16,372 nt of DNA from Bacillota bacterium (lineage in GTDB: Bacteria; Bacillota; Clostridia; Christensenellales; Aristaeellaceae): positions 1 to 16,372 of the forward strand of contig JAEZHK010000021.1 of NCBI GenBank assembly GCA_023416655.1, read 5' to 3'. The notes below the pieces were generated by a model. The model saw only the letters and a program-made list of their open reading frames with translations. It was not told where the DNA came from and ran no database searches. The first letter of the stretch is position 1; each line of letters starts with the position of its first letter. This document shows positions 5,749 through 12,838 of this stretch, piece after piece. The translations under genes were made by a program, and so were the position numbers.

Positions 5749-6630
5749 ATGTTTTACGATAAGTACGAACAGAAAAAAGAGGGCGCGATTCGCTTCTATG
5801 ACCTGAGTTCCACGTCGGCCAGGATCGCCTGCGCCGTGATCTTTCTCATTTGCCTTTTGATGGTGGCCGTGGCGGTCTTCCCGGCGGTGTGGGTGTTCCT
5901 GTCCGGCTTCAAGGACATCAAGGAATTCCGTCGCGTGCCCTCGGTGCTCCCGGCCGCGTTTGACTTCGACCGATATTTAAAGACCTGGAACGACCTCAAG
6001 TTCGCAAGGTTCTACCTGAACTCGCTGATTTCCGTGGCGGGCAGCGCGGTGTGCGCGGTGCTGTTTAATGGCCTTCTCGCCTACGGCCTCGCGGTCCTCC
6101 GCCCGCGCGGCCACAGGGTCGTGCTAGGGCTGGTGCTGTGGAGCCTGCTCATCCCGCCCACGACGGGCATCGTGGCGCTCTACGTCAACATCAACCGGCT
6201 GGGGATGGGCGGCAGCTTCCTGCCGCTGTGGCTGTCGATGGGCGCGAACGCGTTCTGGGTGCTCCTCTTCATGCAGTTCTTTGAGACCATCCCCAGGGAC
6301 TACCTGGAGGCGGCGCAGCTGGACGGCTGCACGGACTTCAAAATCTTCATGAGCATCCTGATGCCGCTCTCAAAGCCCATCGTCTCGGTGGTGGCGATCT
6401 TCGCGGTCACGGCCGCGTGGTCGGATTTCCTCTTGCCCTACCTGATCCTGGCCGGGTCCGACAAGGAGACGGTGATGGTGCGCCTGTTCGCGTTTCGGAC
6501 CAACATCCGCACCACCGACGTGGACATCCTGCGCGCGATCCTGTTCTCCATCATCCCGCCCACGATCCTCTTCGCCGCGTTCCAGAAGCAGATTACAAAT
6601 GGCATAGCCGCCGGAGGGATCAAGGGATAG
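5749..6630 (+). CDS. Sugar ABC transporter permease (MalG/UgpE type)
   Basis: A 293-residue carbohydrate permease, second of the pair. After a short polar start (MFYDKYEQKKEG) come six predicted membrane spans, the first near 24-47 (CAVIFLICLLMVAVAVF). The EAA loop reads YLEAAQLDGCTDFKIF and is followed by LMPLSKPI. The C-terminus has the family's QKQITNGIAAGGIKG ending (compare QRYFVRGLTAGAVKG in relatives), so the gene is complete. ATG 5749 is preceded by TAGGGG (5738-5743); the upstream in-frame start at 5689 would overlap the previous gene by about 50 bases without reason. It pairs with the 4676 permease to form the channel. The energising ATPase is not in this window, as is usual for systems that share an MsmK-type ATPase. 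Confidence 0.9.
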   Translation: MFYDKYEQKKEGAIRFYDLSSTSARIACAVIFLICLLMVAVAVFPAVWVFLSGFKDIKEFRRVPSVLPAAFDFDRYLKTWNDLKFARFYLNSLISVAGSAVCAVLFNGLLAYGLAVLRPRGHRVVLGLVLWSLLIPPTTGIVALYVNINRLGMGGSFLPLWLSMGANAFWVLLFMQFFETIPRDYLEAAQLDGCTDFKIFMSILMPLSKPIVSVVAIFAVTAAWSDFLLPYLILAGSDKETVMVRLFAFRTNIRTTDVDILRAILFSIIPPTILFAAFQKQITNGIAAGGIKG

Positions 6631-6631
6631 C

Positions 6632-8989
6632 ATGGGCAAGATCGCAGACAGATACTTTGAGGTGCACCCCTGGGCGGTGCGTGAAAGCGGGTTCGACCCG
6701 GAATACGCGCAGGCGGCGGAATCCATCTTCTCGCTGGGCAACGAGTACATGGGCGTGCGCGGCTACTTCGAGGAGGGCTATTCCGGCGCGGGTCTTGAGG
6801 GCAGCTACATCGGCGGCGTGTACGAGCGGCGCATTCTGCCCAGGAGCGGCTACCGCGGCATGATCCCCCACACCGAGTTCATGGTCAATTCGGTGGACTG
6901 GCTGTACGCGTTCATCCGCGTCAACGGCGAAGCGCTCGATCTCGCGAAGAGCGAAGTCACCAATTTTCAGCGCGAATTGGACCTGAGGACGGGCGTACTC
7001 ACGCGCTCCTTCCTCTGGCGGGTGGATGAAAATACACGCGTCCAAGTGACGTTTGAGCGCTTCGTCTCTATGCCAAAACCCCAGCTGGGCGGGCAGCGCG
7101 CCTCCTTCCGGGTGATCGAGGGCGAGGCTTCCATAGATATTATCGCAGGGCTGGACTTCTCCAGAGCGCACGTCTCCGCCGGGCGGAACTTCTGGAACTG
7201 CTCCGAAAAATCCGGTGGGCGCGTCTGCCATATTACGGGTGAGACGGCGGGCACGCGCCAGGGGGTCCGCGCGTATGCAGCGTTCTCCGGCATGGAATGC
7301 GCGGGTGAGGCGGAGGCGGAAAACGTAAGAATCGCTGCGGGGCGCTTTGTGGCCGCGCTTAAAATGGGCGAGGAAACCGCGCTCACGCGCGTCGTTCGCG
7401 TCGAACGCATCCGGGCGGAAGCAGAGAACGCATCGGCGGCGGCGGAATCCGACCGCGCATGCATCGACGCGTCGGCAGCGGAGGAATCCGACCGACTCAA
7501 AGCGGAGAGCGCATACATCGACGCGCCATCTGCTACGGAATACGACCAGCTCAAGGCGGAGAGCGCCGCCTGGTGGGCGCGGCAGTGGGCGGTTTCGGAC
7601 ATTGAAATCGAGGGCGACGATGAAAACCAGCAGGGCATCCGCTACTGCGTGTTCCAGCTGCACCAGACGCTGCACACCGCCGAGCACAGCGCCATCATCG
7701 GCGCGAAGGGGCTGACCGGCGAGGCTTACAACGGCAACACCTTCTGGGACACGGAGGTGTACTGCCTGCCGTTCTACCTGTTCAATAACCCCGTCGCCGC
7801 CCGGAGCCTCTTAAAGTTCCGCTACGAAACGCTGCCCCAGGCGCGGGAGCGCGCCAGAGCGCTGGACTGCCGCGGCGCGTTCTACCCCGTCGCCACCATC
7901 AGCGGCACCGAGTGCTGCGACCTGTGGCAGCACGCGAGCCTGCAGCTGCAGGCCTCCACCGGCGTGATGTACGCGCTGTGGTGCTACGCGCGCCTGACTG
8001 GCGACAGGGAATTCCTCTACGACATGGGCGCGGAAATGCTGGTGGAGATCTGCCGCATGCTGGCCTCCCGCGGGGACTGGAGTCCGAAGGGCGAATACGG
8101 CTTCTACGGCGTGATGGGGCCGGACGAGTTCCAGATGATGGTGCACCACAACGCCTACACCAACTTCATGGCGAAGAAGTGCTTCCTCTACACGCTGGAG
8201 GTGCTGGAGGACATGCGGGAGCGCGCGTCCGATAAATTCGCCGCGCTTACCGAAAAGGTCGCTCTTCAGGACAGCGAACCAGCCGAATGGCGCAAGATGG
8301 CCGAGGCCATGCGCATTCCCATTGATCCCAAGACGCTCGTCATCGAGCAGCACGACGGCTTTTTCAATCTGCCGCACCTCGACATCGCCGCGATCCCGGT
8401 TTCGGAATTCCCGCTCTACGGCCACTGGTCCTACGAGCGCATCTACCGAAACGACATGCTGAAGCAGCCGGACGTACTGATGTTCATGCTGCTCTTCAGC
8501 GGCGAGTTCTCGAATGAGCAGCTGGCCGCGAACTTCGACTACTACGAGCCGCGCTGCATCCATGAGAGCAGCCTCTCGCCTTCGGTGCACTCGATCCTGG
8601 CGGCGCAGCTGGGGTACAATTTGCAGGCGTATCAGCTGTTCCGGTTCGCTTCGCGGCTGGACCTGGACAATTACAACCGAAACACCCACGAGGGGCTGCA
8701 CATCACCTCCATCGCGGGCAGCTGGATGAACATCGTCTACGGCTTCGGCGGCCTGCGCAGCGACGGGGCGCTTTTGAAGCTTGCGCCCTCCATCCCCGAG
8801 GGCTGGGCGGCCTTCTCGTTTAGCCTGAAGCACCTGGGCAGGACACTTTCCGTCCGCGTGACGCAGCGGGAGGTCACGCTCACCTGCGATGTTCCGGGCA
8901 TGGAGCTGACCGTCTACGGCGACAGGGTCATCCTGGGCGAAGCGCCGCTCACCCGCCCGATCCCCGAAAAAGGCTGTCCTAAAGGATAA
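6632..8989 (+). CDS. Glycoside hydrolase family 65 (inverting disaccharide phosphorylase)
   Basis: A 785-residue cytosolic enzyme. It has an N-terminal beta-sandwich domain to about 260, a helical linker at 262-316, an (alpha/alpha)6 catalytic barrel from about 320 to 700 and a small C-terminal beta domain. Hallmarks: NTFWDTEVY (369-377), GVMGPDEF with general acid Glu499, HHNAYTN (505-511), KQPDVL (611-616) and SSLSPSVHS (646-654), the last part of the phosphate site. GH65 enzymes split maltose-, kojibiose-, nigerose- or trehalose-type alpha-glucosides with phosphate to give beta-glucose-1-phosphate; specificity is not readable here. The start follows the permease stop by one base, with AAGGGA just before, so it is translationally coupled to the importer and likely acts on its cargo. 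The linker holds tandem 18-residue repeats. No beta-phosphoglucomutase is adjacent. Confidence 0.92.
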   Translation: MGKIADRYFEVHPWAVRESGFDPEYAQAAESIFSLGNEYMGVRGYFEEGYSGAGLEGSYIGGVYERRILPRSGYRGMIPHTEFMVNSVDWLYAFIRVNGEALDLAKSEVTNFQRELDLRTGVLTRSFLWRVDENTRVQVTFERFVSMPKPQLGGQRASFRVIEGEASIDIIAGLDFSRAHVSAGRNFWNCSEKSGGRVCHITGETAGTRQGVRAYAAFSGMECAGEAEAENVRIAAGRFVAALKMGEETALTRVVRVERIRAEAENASAAAESDRACIDASAAEESDRLKAESAYIDAPSATEYDQLKAESAAWWARQWAVSDIEIEGDDENQQGIRYCVFQLHQTLHTAEHSAIIGAKGLTGEAYNGNTFWDTEVYCLPFYLFNNPVAARSLLKFRYETLPQARERARALDCRGAFYPVATISGTECCDLWQHASLQLQASTGVMYALWCYARLTGDREFLYDMGAEMLVEICRMLASRGDWSPKGEYGFYGVMGPDEFQMMVHHNAYTNFMAKKCFLYTLEVLEDMRERASDKFAALTEKVALQDSEPAEWRKMAEAMRIPIDPKTLVIEQHDGFFNLPHLDIAAIPVSEFPLYGHWSYERIYRNDMLKQPDVLMFMLLFSGEFSNEQLAANFDYYEPRCIHESSLSPSVHSILAAQLGYNLQAYQLFRFASRLDLDNYNRNTHEGLHITSIAGSWMNIVYGFGGLRSDGALLKLAPSIPEGWAAFSFSLKHLGRTLSVRVTQREVTLTCDVPGMELTVYGDRVILGEAPLTRPIPEKGCPKG

Positions 8990-8991
8990 AG

Positions 8992-9025
8992 GCGTGGCCG
9001 GGAGTCGACTGACTCCCGGCCACGC
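8992..9025. terminator. Bidirectional hairpin terminator after GH65
   Basis: A perfect 15-bp inverted repeat (8992-9006 with 9011-9025, arm GCGTGGCCGGGAGTC) with a GACT loop. It sits two bases after the GH65 stop and before the convergent minus-strand gene ending at 9093. T-tracts are weak. Between it and 9092 I see nothing else. Confidence 0.7.
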
Positions 9026-9092
9026 TGGATATTCTTTGGCCTCGCGAGCGCCCTGCGGGTAAGTTGCCGCGCCCGCGCTGGACTTTTGTATT

Positions 9093-10010
9093 CTACAGAT
9101 GGTAGTCCCCCGCCGCCTCGGGCTGGTAGAGGATCCGGCGGATCTCAATGGAGGTGCGGCCGCCCGCCACATCCCACTGGATCTTGTCGCCCTCGCGGTA
9201 CCCGAGCAGCGCCATGCCCACCGGCGACAATACCGACAGGCAGCCCCGGGTCCAGTCGGCCTCGTCCGGGTAGACCAGCTGGGCCTCCTCTTCCTCGCCG
9301 TCCAGCGCGATCAGCGCGCGGGAGCGCATGGTGAGCACGTTCTCGGGCAGCGCCTGCGGCTCCACCACACGGGCGCGCACGATCTCTTGTTGCAACGCGC
9401 GGTAGGACGGATCCGGCTCCCTGCTGCCGTATATCGCGTCCTCGATCAATTTGTTCAGCCGCTCGCGGTCGATCCGGCTGATGATGAGTTCCCTCTGCAT
9501 CGAAATCCCTCCCTGAATGATTTGCAGATAGTCCTTCAGCGCCAGCGCGTGGCGCATCCATTCCCCGTCTCGCACCGGCGTAAACCCCAAGCGTGCGAAA
9601 AGCCTGAGCGAACGATGATTGTCCCGGTGGATCACCGCCACGACCTTCGGCGCGCGCATCTCAAAGAACGCCAGCTTCAGCGCCTCCCGAAGGATCGCGT
9701 CGCCCAATCGCCTGCCCCAGCGGCTCTTTTCCACCATGAGCACGATCTGGGTCTCCCCCGGCCCGGACGCCAGCCGCACGAACCCCACCGGCTCGCCCCG
9801 CTCCTCCGCAATGAAGAAACGGCCGCCCTGGTTGAAAAGGTGGGTCACAATGCCCATCCCCGCGCATGCGAGCGCCCGTCGGATTGCCGAGGAAACCCCC
9901 GGCGCGTCGCTTAAGTGCAAAACCGTCTCGCCGTCCTCCAGCCACGCCGCGATCCTGCGCGCGTCGTCCGCCGTAATTTCCGGGCGTAAACGAACAAAAG
10001 GCCCTATCAT
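9093..10010 (-). CDS. GNAT acetyltransferase fused in frame to Rnk-like (GreA/GreB C-terminal) domain
   Basis: A 305-residue frame with two clear parts. Residues 1-170 are a GNAT N-acetyltransferase: FIAEERGEPVGFVRLA, the acetyl-CoA loop RWGRRLGDAIL (motif A) and HRDNHRSLRLFARLGF (motif B). Residues 171-305 resemble E. coli Rnk over nearly its whole 136-residue length, including SPVGMALLGYREGDKIQW and the C-terminal YQPEAAGDYHL. Rnk binds RNA polymerase at the secondary channel like Gre factors. No stop separates the two parts, yet AGGGAGGG lies six bases before ATG 9500 at the exact junction, so a separate 135-residue Rnk may also be made. ATG 10010 is preferred (GAGG eight bases before); a GTG at 10019 is the alternative. 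A near-consensus promoter lies upstream. The acetylation target is unknown. Confidence 0.85.
   Translation of the reverse strand: MIGPFVRLRPEITADDARRIAAWLEDGETVLHLSDAPGVSSAIRRALACAGMGIVTHLFNQGGRFFIAEERGEPVGFVRLASGPGETQIVLMVEKSRWGRRLGDAILREALKLAFFEMRAPKVVAVIHRDNHRSLRLFARLGFTPVRDGEWMRHALALKDYLQIIQGGISMQRELIISRIDRERLNKLIEDAIYGSREPDPSYRALQQEIVRARVVEPQALPENVLTMRSRALIALDGEEEEAQLVYPDEADWTRGCLSVLSPVGMALLGYREGDKIQWDVAGGRTSIEIRRILYQPEAAGDYHL
9498..9514 (-). promoter_or_regulatory. rnk: Internal ribosome-binding site and start at the GNAT-Rnk junction
   Basis: On the minus strand, AGGGAGGG (9514-9507), a six-base spacer and ATG (9500-9498), in frame with the larger gene. Translation from here would give a 135-residue protein, almost the exact length of stand-alone Rnk. 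The symbol refers to that internal product. Confidence 0.55.
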
Positions 10011-10099
10011 AAGCCGCACCTCGCCGACAGTTGATAAAGCCTTTCACGCAAATGCTCTATTTTAAATGGAGCGCTGCAATGACGGTTCTTTGCCCATCC

Positions 10100-10128
10100 A
10101 TCATACCAGATGCATCGGCGGATGTCAA
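10100..10128 (-). promoter_or_regulatory. Strong sigma-A promoter of the GNAT-Rnk gene
   Basis: On the minus strand, TTGACA (10128-10123), exactly 17 bp, TATGAT (10105-10100) with TGG just before it. This is a near-consensus promoter with extended -10. The leader to ATG 10010 is about 80 bases. Confidence 0.75.
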
Positions 10129-10152
10129 ATTCCCAAGGGGCGGAAAATACAA

Positions 10153-10175
10153 AGCGCCGCGTTTCACTCGGCGCT
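10153..10175 (-). terminator. Intrinsic terminator of the DtxR-type gene
   Basis: Read on the minus strand, AGCGCCG, a 9-base loop, CGGCGCT, followed by TTGTATTTT. It lies 30 bases past the stop of the DtxR-type gene and just before the promoter of the next minus-strand gene, so the two are separate units. Confidence 0.7.
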
Positions 10176-10204
10176 CAAAGCGATTCAAGCAATGAAGAAT
10201 TGCC

Positions 10205-10582
10205 CTACTTCGACCTCAGCATTTCGGTGACGTGCTCCCGCAGTTTTTCGAAGCTGATTTGGCTGATCACATGCTCGATGCGGCAGGCGTCCTGCTGCGC
10301 GGTGTCCGGGTCGACGCCAAGCCCCATCAAAAAGCGGGTGAGCAGCGTGTGCCGCTCGTAGACCTGCTCGGCCAGCGCGCGGCCAGCGTCCGTCAGATGG
10401 ATGCCGCCCGCGTCGTCCACGGTGATGAGCAGCGCCTGGCGAAGGTTCGCCATCGCCACGCTGACGCTGGGCTTGGAAAACTCAAAGTAGTTGGCCACGT
10501 CCACCGACCGGACGAAGCCGTGCTCCCTGGAGAGCACATAGATGGCCTCCAGATAATTCTCCTTCGACTCCTCGACGCGCAC
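10205..10582 (-). CDS. DtxR/MntR-family metal-dependent transcriptional regulator
   Basis: A 125-residue two-domain regulator without the SH3 domain, as in MntR. The winged helix is at about 5-65 (ENYLEAIYVL, DVANYFEFSKPSVSVAMANL), followed by the dimerisation/metal domain. The latter has YERHTLLTRFL and DACRIEHVIS, whose Cys/Glu/His pattern matches DtxR residues Cys102, Glu105 and His106 rather than MntR Glu99. The position equal to DtxR Met10/MntR Asp8 is Asn. It would sense Fe(II) or Mn(II) and repress transport genes; none lies next to it here. The GTG at 10582 was chosen because AGGGAGG (10591-10597) is eight bases upstream and the predicted transcript begins near 10601. The in-frame ATG at 10687 lies upstream of that promoter. 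Confidence 0.88.
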   Translation of the reverse strand: MRVEESKENYLEAIYVLSREHGFVRSVDVANYFEFSKPSVSVAMANLRQALLITVDDAGGIHLTDAGRALAEQVYERHTLLTRFLMGLGVDPDTAQQDACRIEHVISQISFEKLREHVTEMLRSK

Positions 10583-10596
10583 ACCCTTCGCCTCCC

Positions 10597-10611
10597 TAAT
10601 AAAAGGTATTA
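10597..10611. promoter_or_regulatory. Possible operator over the DtxR-type gene's -10/start
   Basis: TAATA-AAAGG-TATTA is an AT-rich inverted repeat that overlaps the -10 box and transcription start, in a region otherwise GC-rich. Its position would suit autoregulation; it is not a recognisable DtxR or MntR consensus. Confidence 0.3.
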
Positions 10612-10636
10612 TAGCACGCCCGGCGCGGCTTTTCAA
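10608..10636 (-). promoter_or_regulatory. Promoter of the DtxR-type gene
   Basis: On the minus strand, TTGAAA (10636-10631), 17 bp, TATAAT (10613-10608) with TGC before it. Transcription starts near 10601, about 20 bases before the GTG start. Confidence 0.75.
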
Positions 10637-10658
10637 TCGCCGGATCATGCCGTGATTG

Positions 10659-10687
10659 TTGCGCGTGGCGGGGGGCTGTGGTATCAT
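10659..10687 (+). promoter_or_regulatory. Promoter of the glycosyltransferase gene
   Basis: TTGCGC (10659-10664, weak), 17 bp, TATCAT (10682-10687) preceded by TGG. It is divergent from the DtxR-type promoter 22 bp away, so a regulator bound between them could touch both. Confidence 0.45.
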
Positions 10688-10747
10688 TTAGAAGCGGGCG
10701 CGGGCGCACCAAGGTGCTCCGGCTGCAACCGGGCATCAGGAGGAAAT

Positions 10748-11863
10748 ATGCGGGTTCTGCACATCAATTCCTACTACCAAACCGGCGCGTTCTATAAAAA
10801 TCTCTTCGACCGGCAGGCCGCGCGGGGCGACCGGATCGCGGTCTATACGCCCGTGCCGAAGGGCTTCGACCCGGCCGGGCGGGACTTTGGGCCGTACAGC
10901 GCGGTGGACCCCAACCACCAGAAATGGGATCGGCTCGTCTTCCCCCTGAAACAGTGGAAAATGCTGCGCGGCGCGCTGAAGCGGTACGCGGTGGCGGATT
11001 TCGACGTGATCCACGCGCACTCGCTCTTGACCAACGGAGGGATCGCTTACGGCCTCCACCGGCGCTTCGGCGTCCCCTATATTGTTGCGGTGCGGGACAC
11101 CGACGTAAACGTGCTCTTAAAGCGCATGCCGTATCTCAGGCCGCTGGCGCGCAGGATTTTAAAGCACGCGTCGAAGGTCATCTTCCTCTCCTCCAGCTAC
11201 CGGGACAGGGCGCTCGCGCCCTACCTTTCCGGGGAGGCGCTGAAGGCGGTCATGGAAAAATCCGCCGTGGTCCCCAACGGCATCGACGCGCTCTGGCTTA
11301 AAGACCAGCCCGCGCCCAGGGAGGCGGCCAGCCTCAACGAGACGAACCTCCTCTTCGTAGGCCAGTTGGTTCCGCGCAAGAACCTGCCCGCGGCCATCCG
11401 CGCGGCGGAGGCGCTCGCCGCCCGTGGCCGGAAGGTCAAGTTGACGGTGGTTGGCCAGCCCGTGGACGAAAAGGTGGTGGATGCCGCCAAAGCCTGCACG
11501 CTGGTGGAGCTGCTGCCGCCACGGCCGATGCCGGAACTGATGCCGCTGTACCGCGCGGCGGACGCGTTTTTGCTGCCGTCGGGCCGGGAGACGTTCGGCC
11601 TGGTCTACGCGGAGGCGATCAGCCAGGGGCTTCCGGTTTTATACACCCGCGGCCAGGGCTTCGACGGCCAGTTCGCGGATGGCGAGGTCGGCTTCGCCAT
11701 CGACCCGGGCGACCCGGGGATGATCGCGGACAAAATCGAGGCGATCCTCGAAGGCCGCCCGCGCTTCAGCCGCGCGGCGCTGGCGGGCAGTTTGAAGTTC
11801 GACTGGGACGGGATCACGTTAGCCTACGCGGCGATCTACGAGGAGGCAACCCTCCGCCGATGA
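10748..11863 (+). CDS. Glycosyltransferase family 4 (GT-B fold)
   Basis: A 371-residue retaining GT-B glycosyltransferase. The N-terminal acceptor domain begins MRVLHINSYYQTGAFYKNL and contains DFDVIHAHSLLTNGGIAY. The C-terminal nucleotide-sugar domain has VPNGID, LLFVGQLVPRKN, and the EX7E-type motif in LPSGRETFGLVYAEAISQG. It would transfer a sugar from an NDP- or GDP-sugar to a lipid, glycan or small molecule at the cytoplasmic face; donor and acceptor are unknown. ATG 10748 is set by AGGAGG at 10738-10743; the frame is open further upstream but runs across the divergent regulator. The next plus-strand gene follows after 98 bases with no terminator in between, so co-transcription is possible. 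Confidence 0.9.
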   Translation: MRVLHINSYYQTGAFYKNLFDRQAARGDRIAVYTPVPKGFDPAGRDFGPYSAVDPNHQKWDRLVFPLKQWKMLRGALKRYAVADFDVIHAHSLLTNGGIAYGLHRRFGVPYIVAVRDTDVNVLLKRMPYLRPLARRILKHASKVIFLSSSYRDRALAPYLSGEALKAVMEKSAVVPNGIDALWLKDQPAPREAASLNETNLLFVGQLVPRKNLPAAIRAAEALAARGRKVKLTVVGQPVDEKVVDAAKACTLVELLPPRPMPELMPLYRAADAFLLPSGRETFGLVYAEAISQGLPVLYTRGQGFDGQFADGEVGFAIDPGDPGMIADKIEAILEGRPRFSRAALAGSLKFDWDGITLAYAAIYEEATLRR

Positions 11864-11961
11864 ACGTTTTGGCAGTTCCTTCCGTCCAACGCTCATAAAC
11901 CCGGCGAAAAGCGCGTAATAGAGCGCGTGGCGGGCATCAAAGATCGCATGGAGGAAGGGCT

Positions 11962-12570
11962 GTGAACCAATTCTGGAAGGGTGTCGTCATCGTGGCGGCG
12001 GTCGGCGCTGCGCTGGAGCTGGGGCTGATGTGCGCGGTGTTCATAAGCGAAAAGACGCCCCGGACGCTTTCCAAGCGGGACGCGATCGTCGTGCTGGGCG
12101 CGCGCATCATGCCGGACGGCGAACTGTCCACGACGGTGCTGCACCGGGTGCAGACGGCGCTCAAGGCCTATCAGGACGGCTACGGGAAGCTCATCATCGT
12201 CTGCGGGGCGAAGGGGCGGGACGAGCCGGAGACCGAGGCGGGCGCGATGGCGAAATGGCTGCTCGCAAACGGCGTGCCGCAAAGCGCCATCGTGGTGGAG
12301 GACCAGTCCACCGATACCATCGAGAATTTGAACAACGCGAAGGCGGAGATGAGCGCCCGCGGGCTTTCGACCGCCATCGTCGTCACCAGCGACTACCACC
12401 TGACCCGCGCGCTGTGGCTGGCGAAGGACCAGGGCCTCGATGCCATTGGCGCAGCCGCGCCCGGCAACATTACCTGGGGCCAGCGCATCGAATCGCGCTT
12501 CCGCGAGAGCCTGAGCTGGATCAACTACGCGCTGGGCGGGATGCTGAAGGACCTGGTGTTCTGGCGCTAG
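11962..12570 (+). CDS. YdcF/SanA-like DUF218 membrane-anchored protein
   Basis: A 202-residue protein with one N-terminal membrane span (about 7-29) and a DUF218 domain. Family signatures are DAIVVLGARI (40-49), the LSTTVLHRVQTAL helix, IIVCGAKG, ETEAGAMAKWL, and TAIVVTSDYHLTRALWLAK. Members (YdcF, SanA, ElyC) are linked by genetics to envelope integrity and surface polysaccharide steps; the biochemistry is mostly unknown. GTG 11962 is the start, with GGAGG at 11950-11954. Following a glycosyltransferase hints at an envelope role (inference). The 98-base gap before it shows no clear promoter. Its last codons and stop are partly duplicated just downstream (12595-12625). Confidence 0.82.
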   Translation: MNQFWKGVVIVAAVGAALELGLMCAVFISEKTPRTLSKRDAIVVLGARIMPDGELSTTVLHRVQTALKAYQDGYGKLIIVCGAKGRDEPETEAGAMAKWLLANGVPQSAIVVEDQSTDTIENLNNAKAEMSARGLSTAIVVTSDYHLTRALWLAKDQGLDAIGAAAPGNITWGQRIESRFRESLSWINYALGGMLKDLVFWR

Positions 12571-12625
12571 GCCCGCTTCCACACAGTCTTTAACGCGGGA
12601 TGCTGAAGGACCTGGTGTGCGCTAG
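12536..12625 (+). repeat. Partial direct duplication of the ydcF-like gene's 3' end
   Basis: A 24-base identical segment occurs at 12536-12559 and 12595-12618. Each is followed by GCGCTAG (12564-12570, the real stop, and 12619-12625), with four bases missing in the second copy. The repeat period is about 59 bases. The second copy lies between the gene and the next ribosome site. Confidence 0.85.
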
Positions 12626-12645
12626 ACACGTAAAGGAGGGCGTTC

Positions 12646-12822
12646 ATGCAGGAAGCCAATCGCAACTGCCCCTGCAAAAAACTCAAATGCCCCCGCCACG
12701 GGGACTGCGCCGCGTGCAAACAGCACCATGCCACGCATAAAAAGTATCCGCCCTACTGCGAGCGGCCAGGCAAGAAGGACAAAAAGTCTCATGAGGAGGC
12801 GGAGCGCCCCATCGCTCCATGA
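12646..12822 (+). CDS. Small Cys-rich protein (58 residues)
   Basis: A short gene with an excellent ribosome site (AAAGGAGGG, 12632-12640) six bases before ATG 12646. It has six Cys (8, 10, 15, 21, 24, 38) and several His, in the order CPC, KCPRHGDCAAC, KQHHATH and YC, then a Lys/Glu-rich tail. The spacing suggests a metal-binding knuckle, possibly zinc or Fe-S. Similar CPC...C..HG.C..C....H mini-proteins are, as I recall, common in Clostridia and uncharacterised. It follows the ydcF-like gene by 75 bases and is convergent with the DUF488 gene, whose end is 16 bases away. No function is assigned. Confidence 0.75.
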   Translation: MQEANRNCPCKKLKCPRHGDCAACKQHHATHKKYPPYCERPGKKDKKSHEEAERPIAP

Positions 12823-12838
12823 TTCCAAGCTGGGATTC

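Noticed and set aside
7811..9172. Minus-strand open frame of 453 codons opposite GH65
   Set aside because: Shadow; it crosses the terminator at 8992-9025 and has no domain-like sequence.
10583..10687. N-terminal extension of the DtxR-type gene to ATG 10687
   Set aside because: It would begin upstream of a near-perfect promoter (TTGAAA-17-TATAAT) and adds no family sequence.
10232..10747. Upstream extension of the glycosyltransferase frame
   Set aside because: It is antisense to the DtxR-type gene; AGGAGG before ATG 10748 sets the start.
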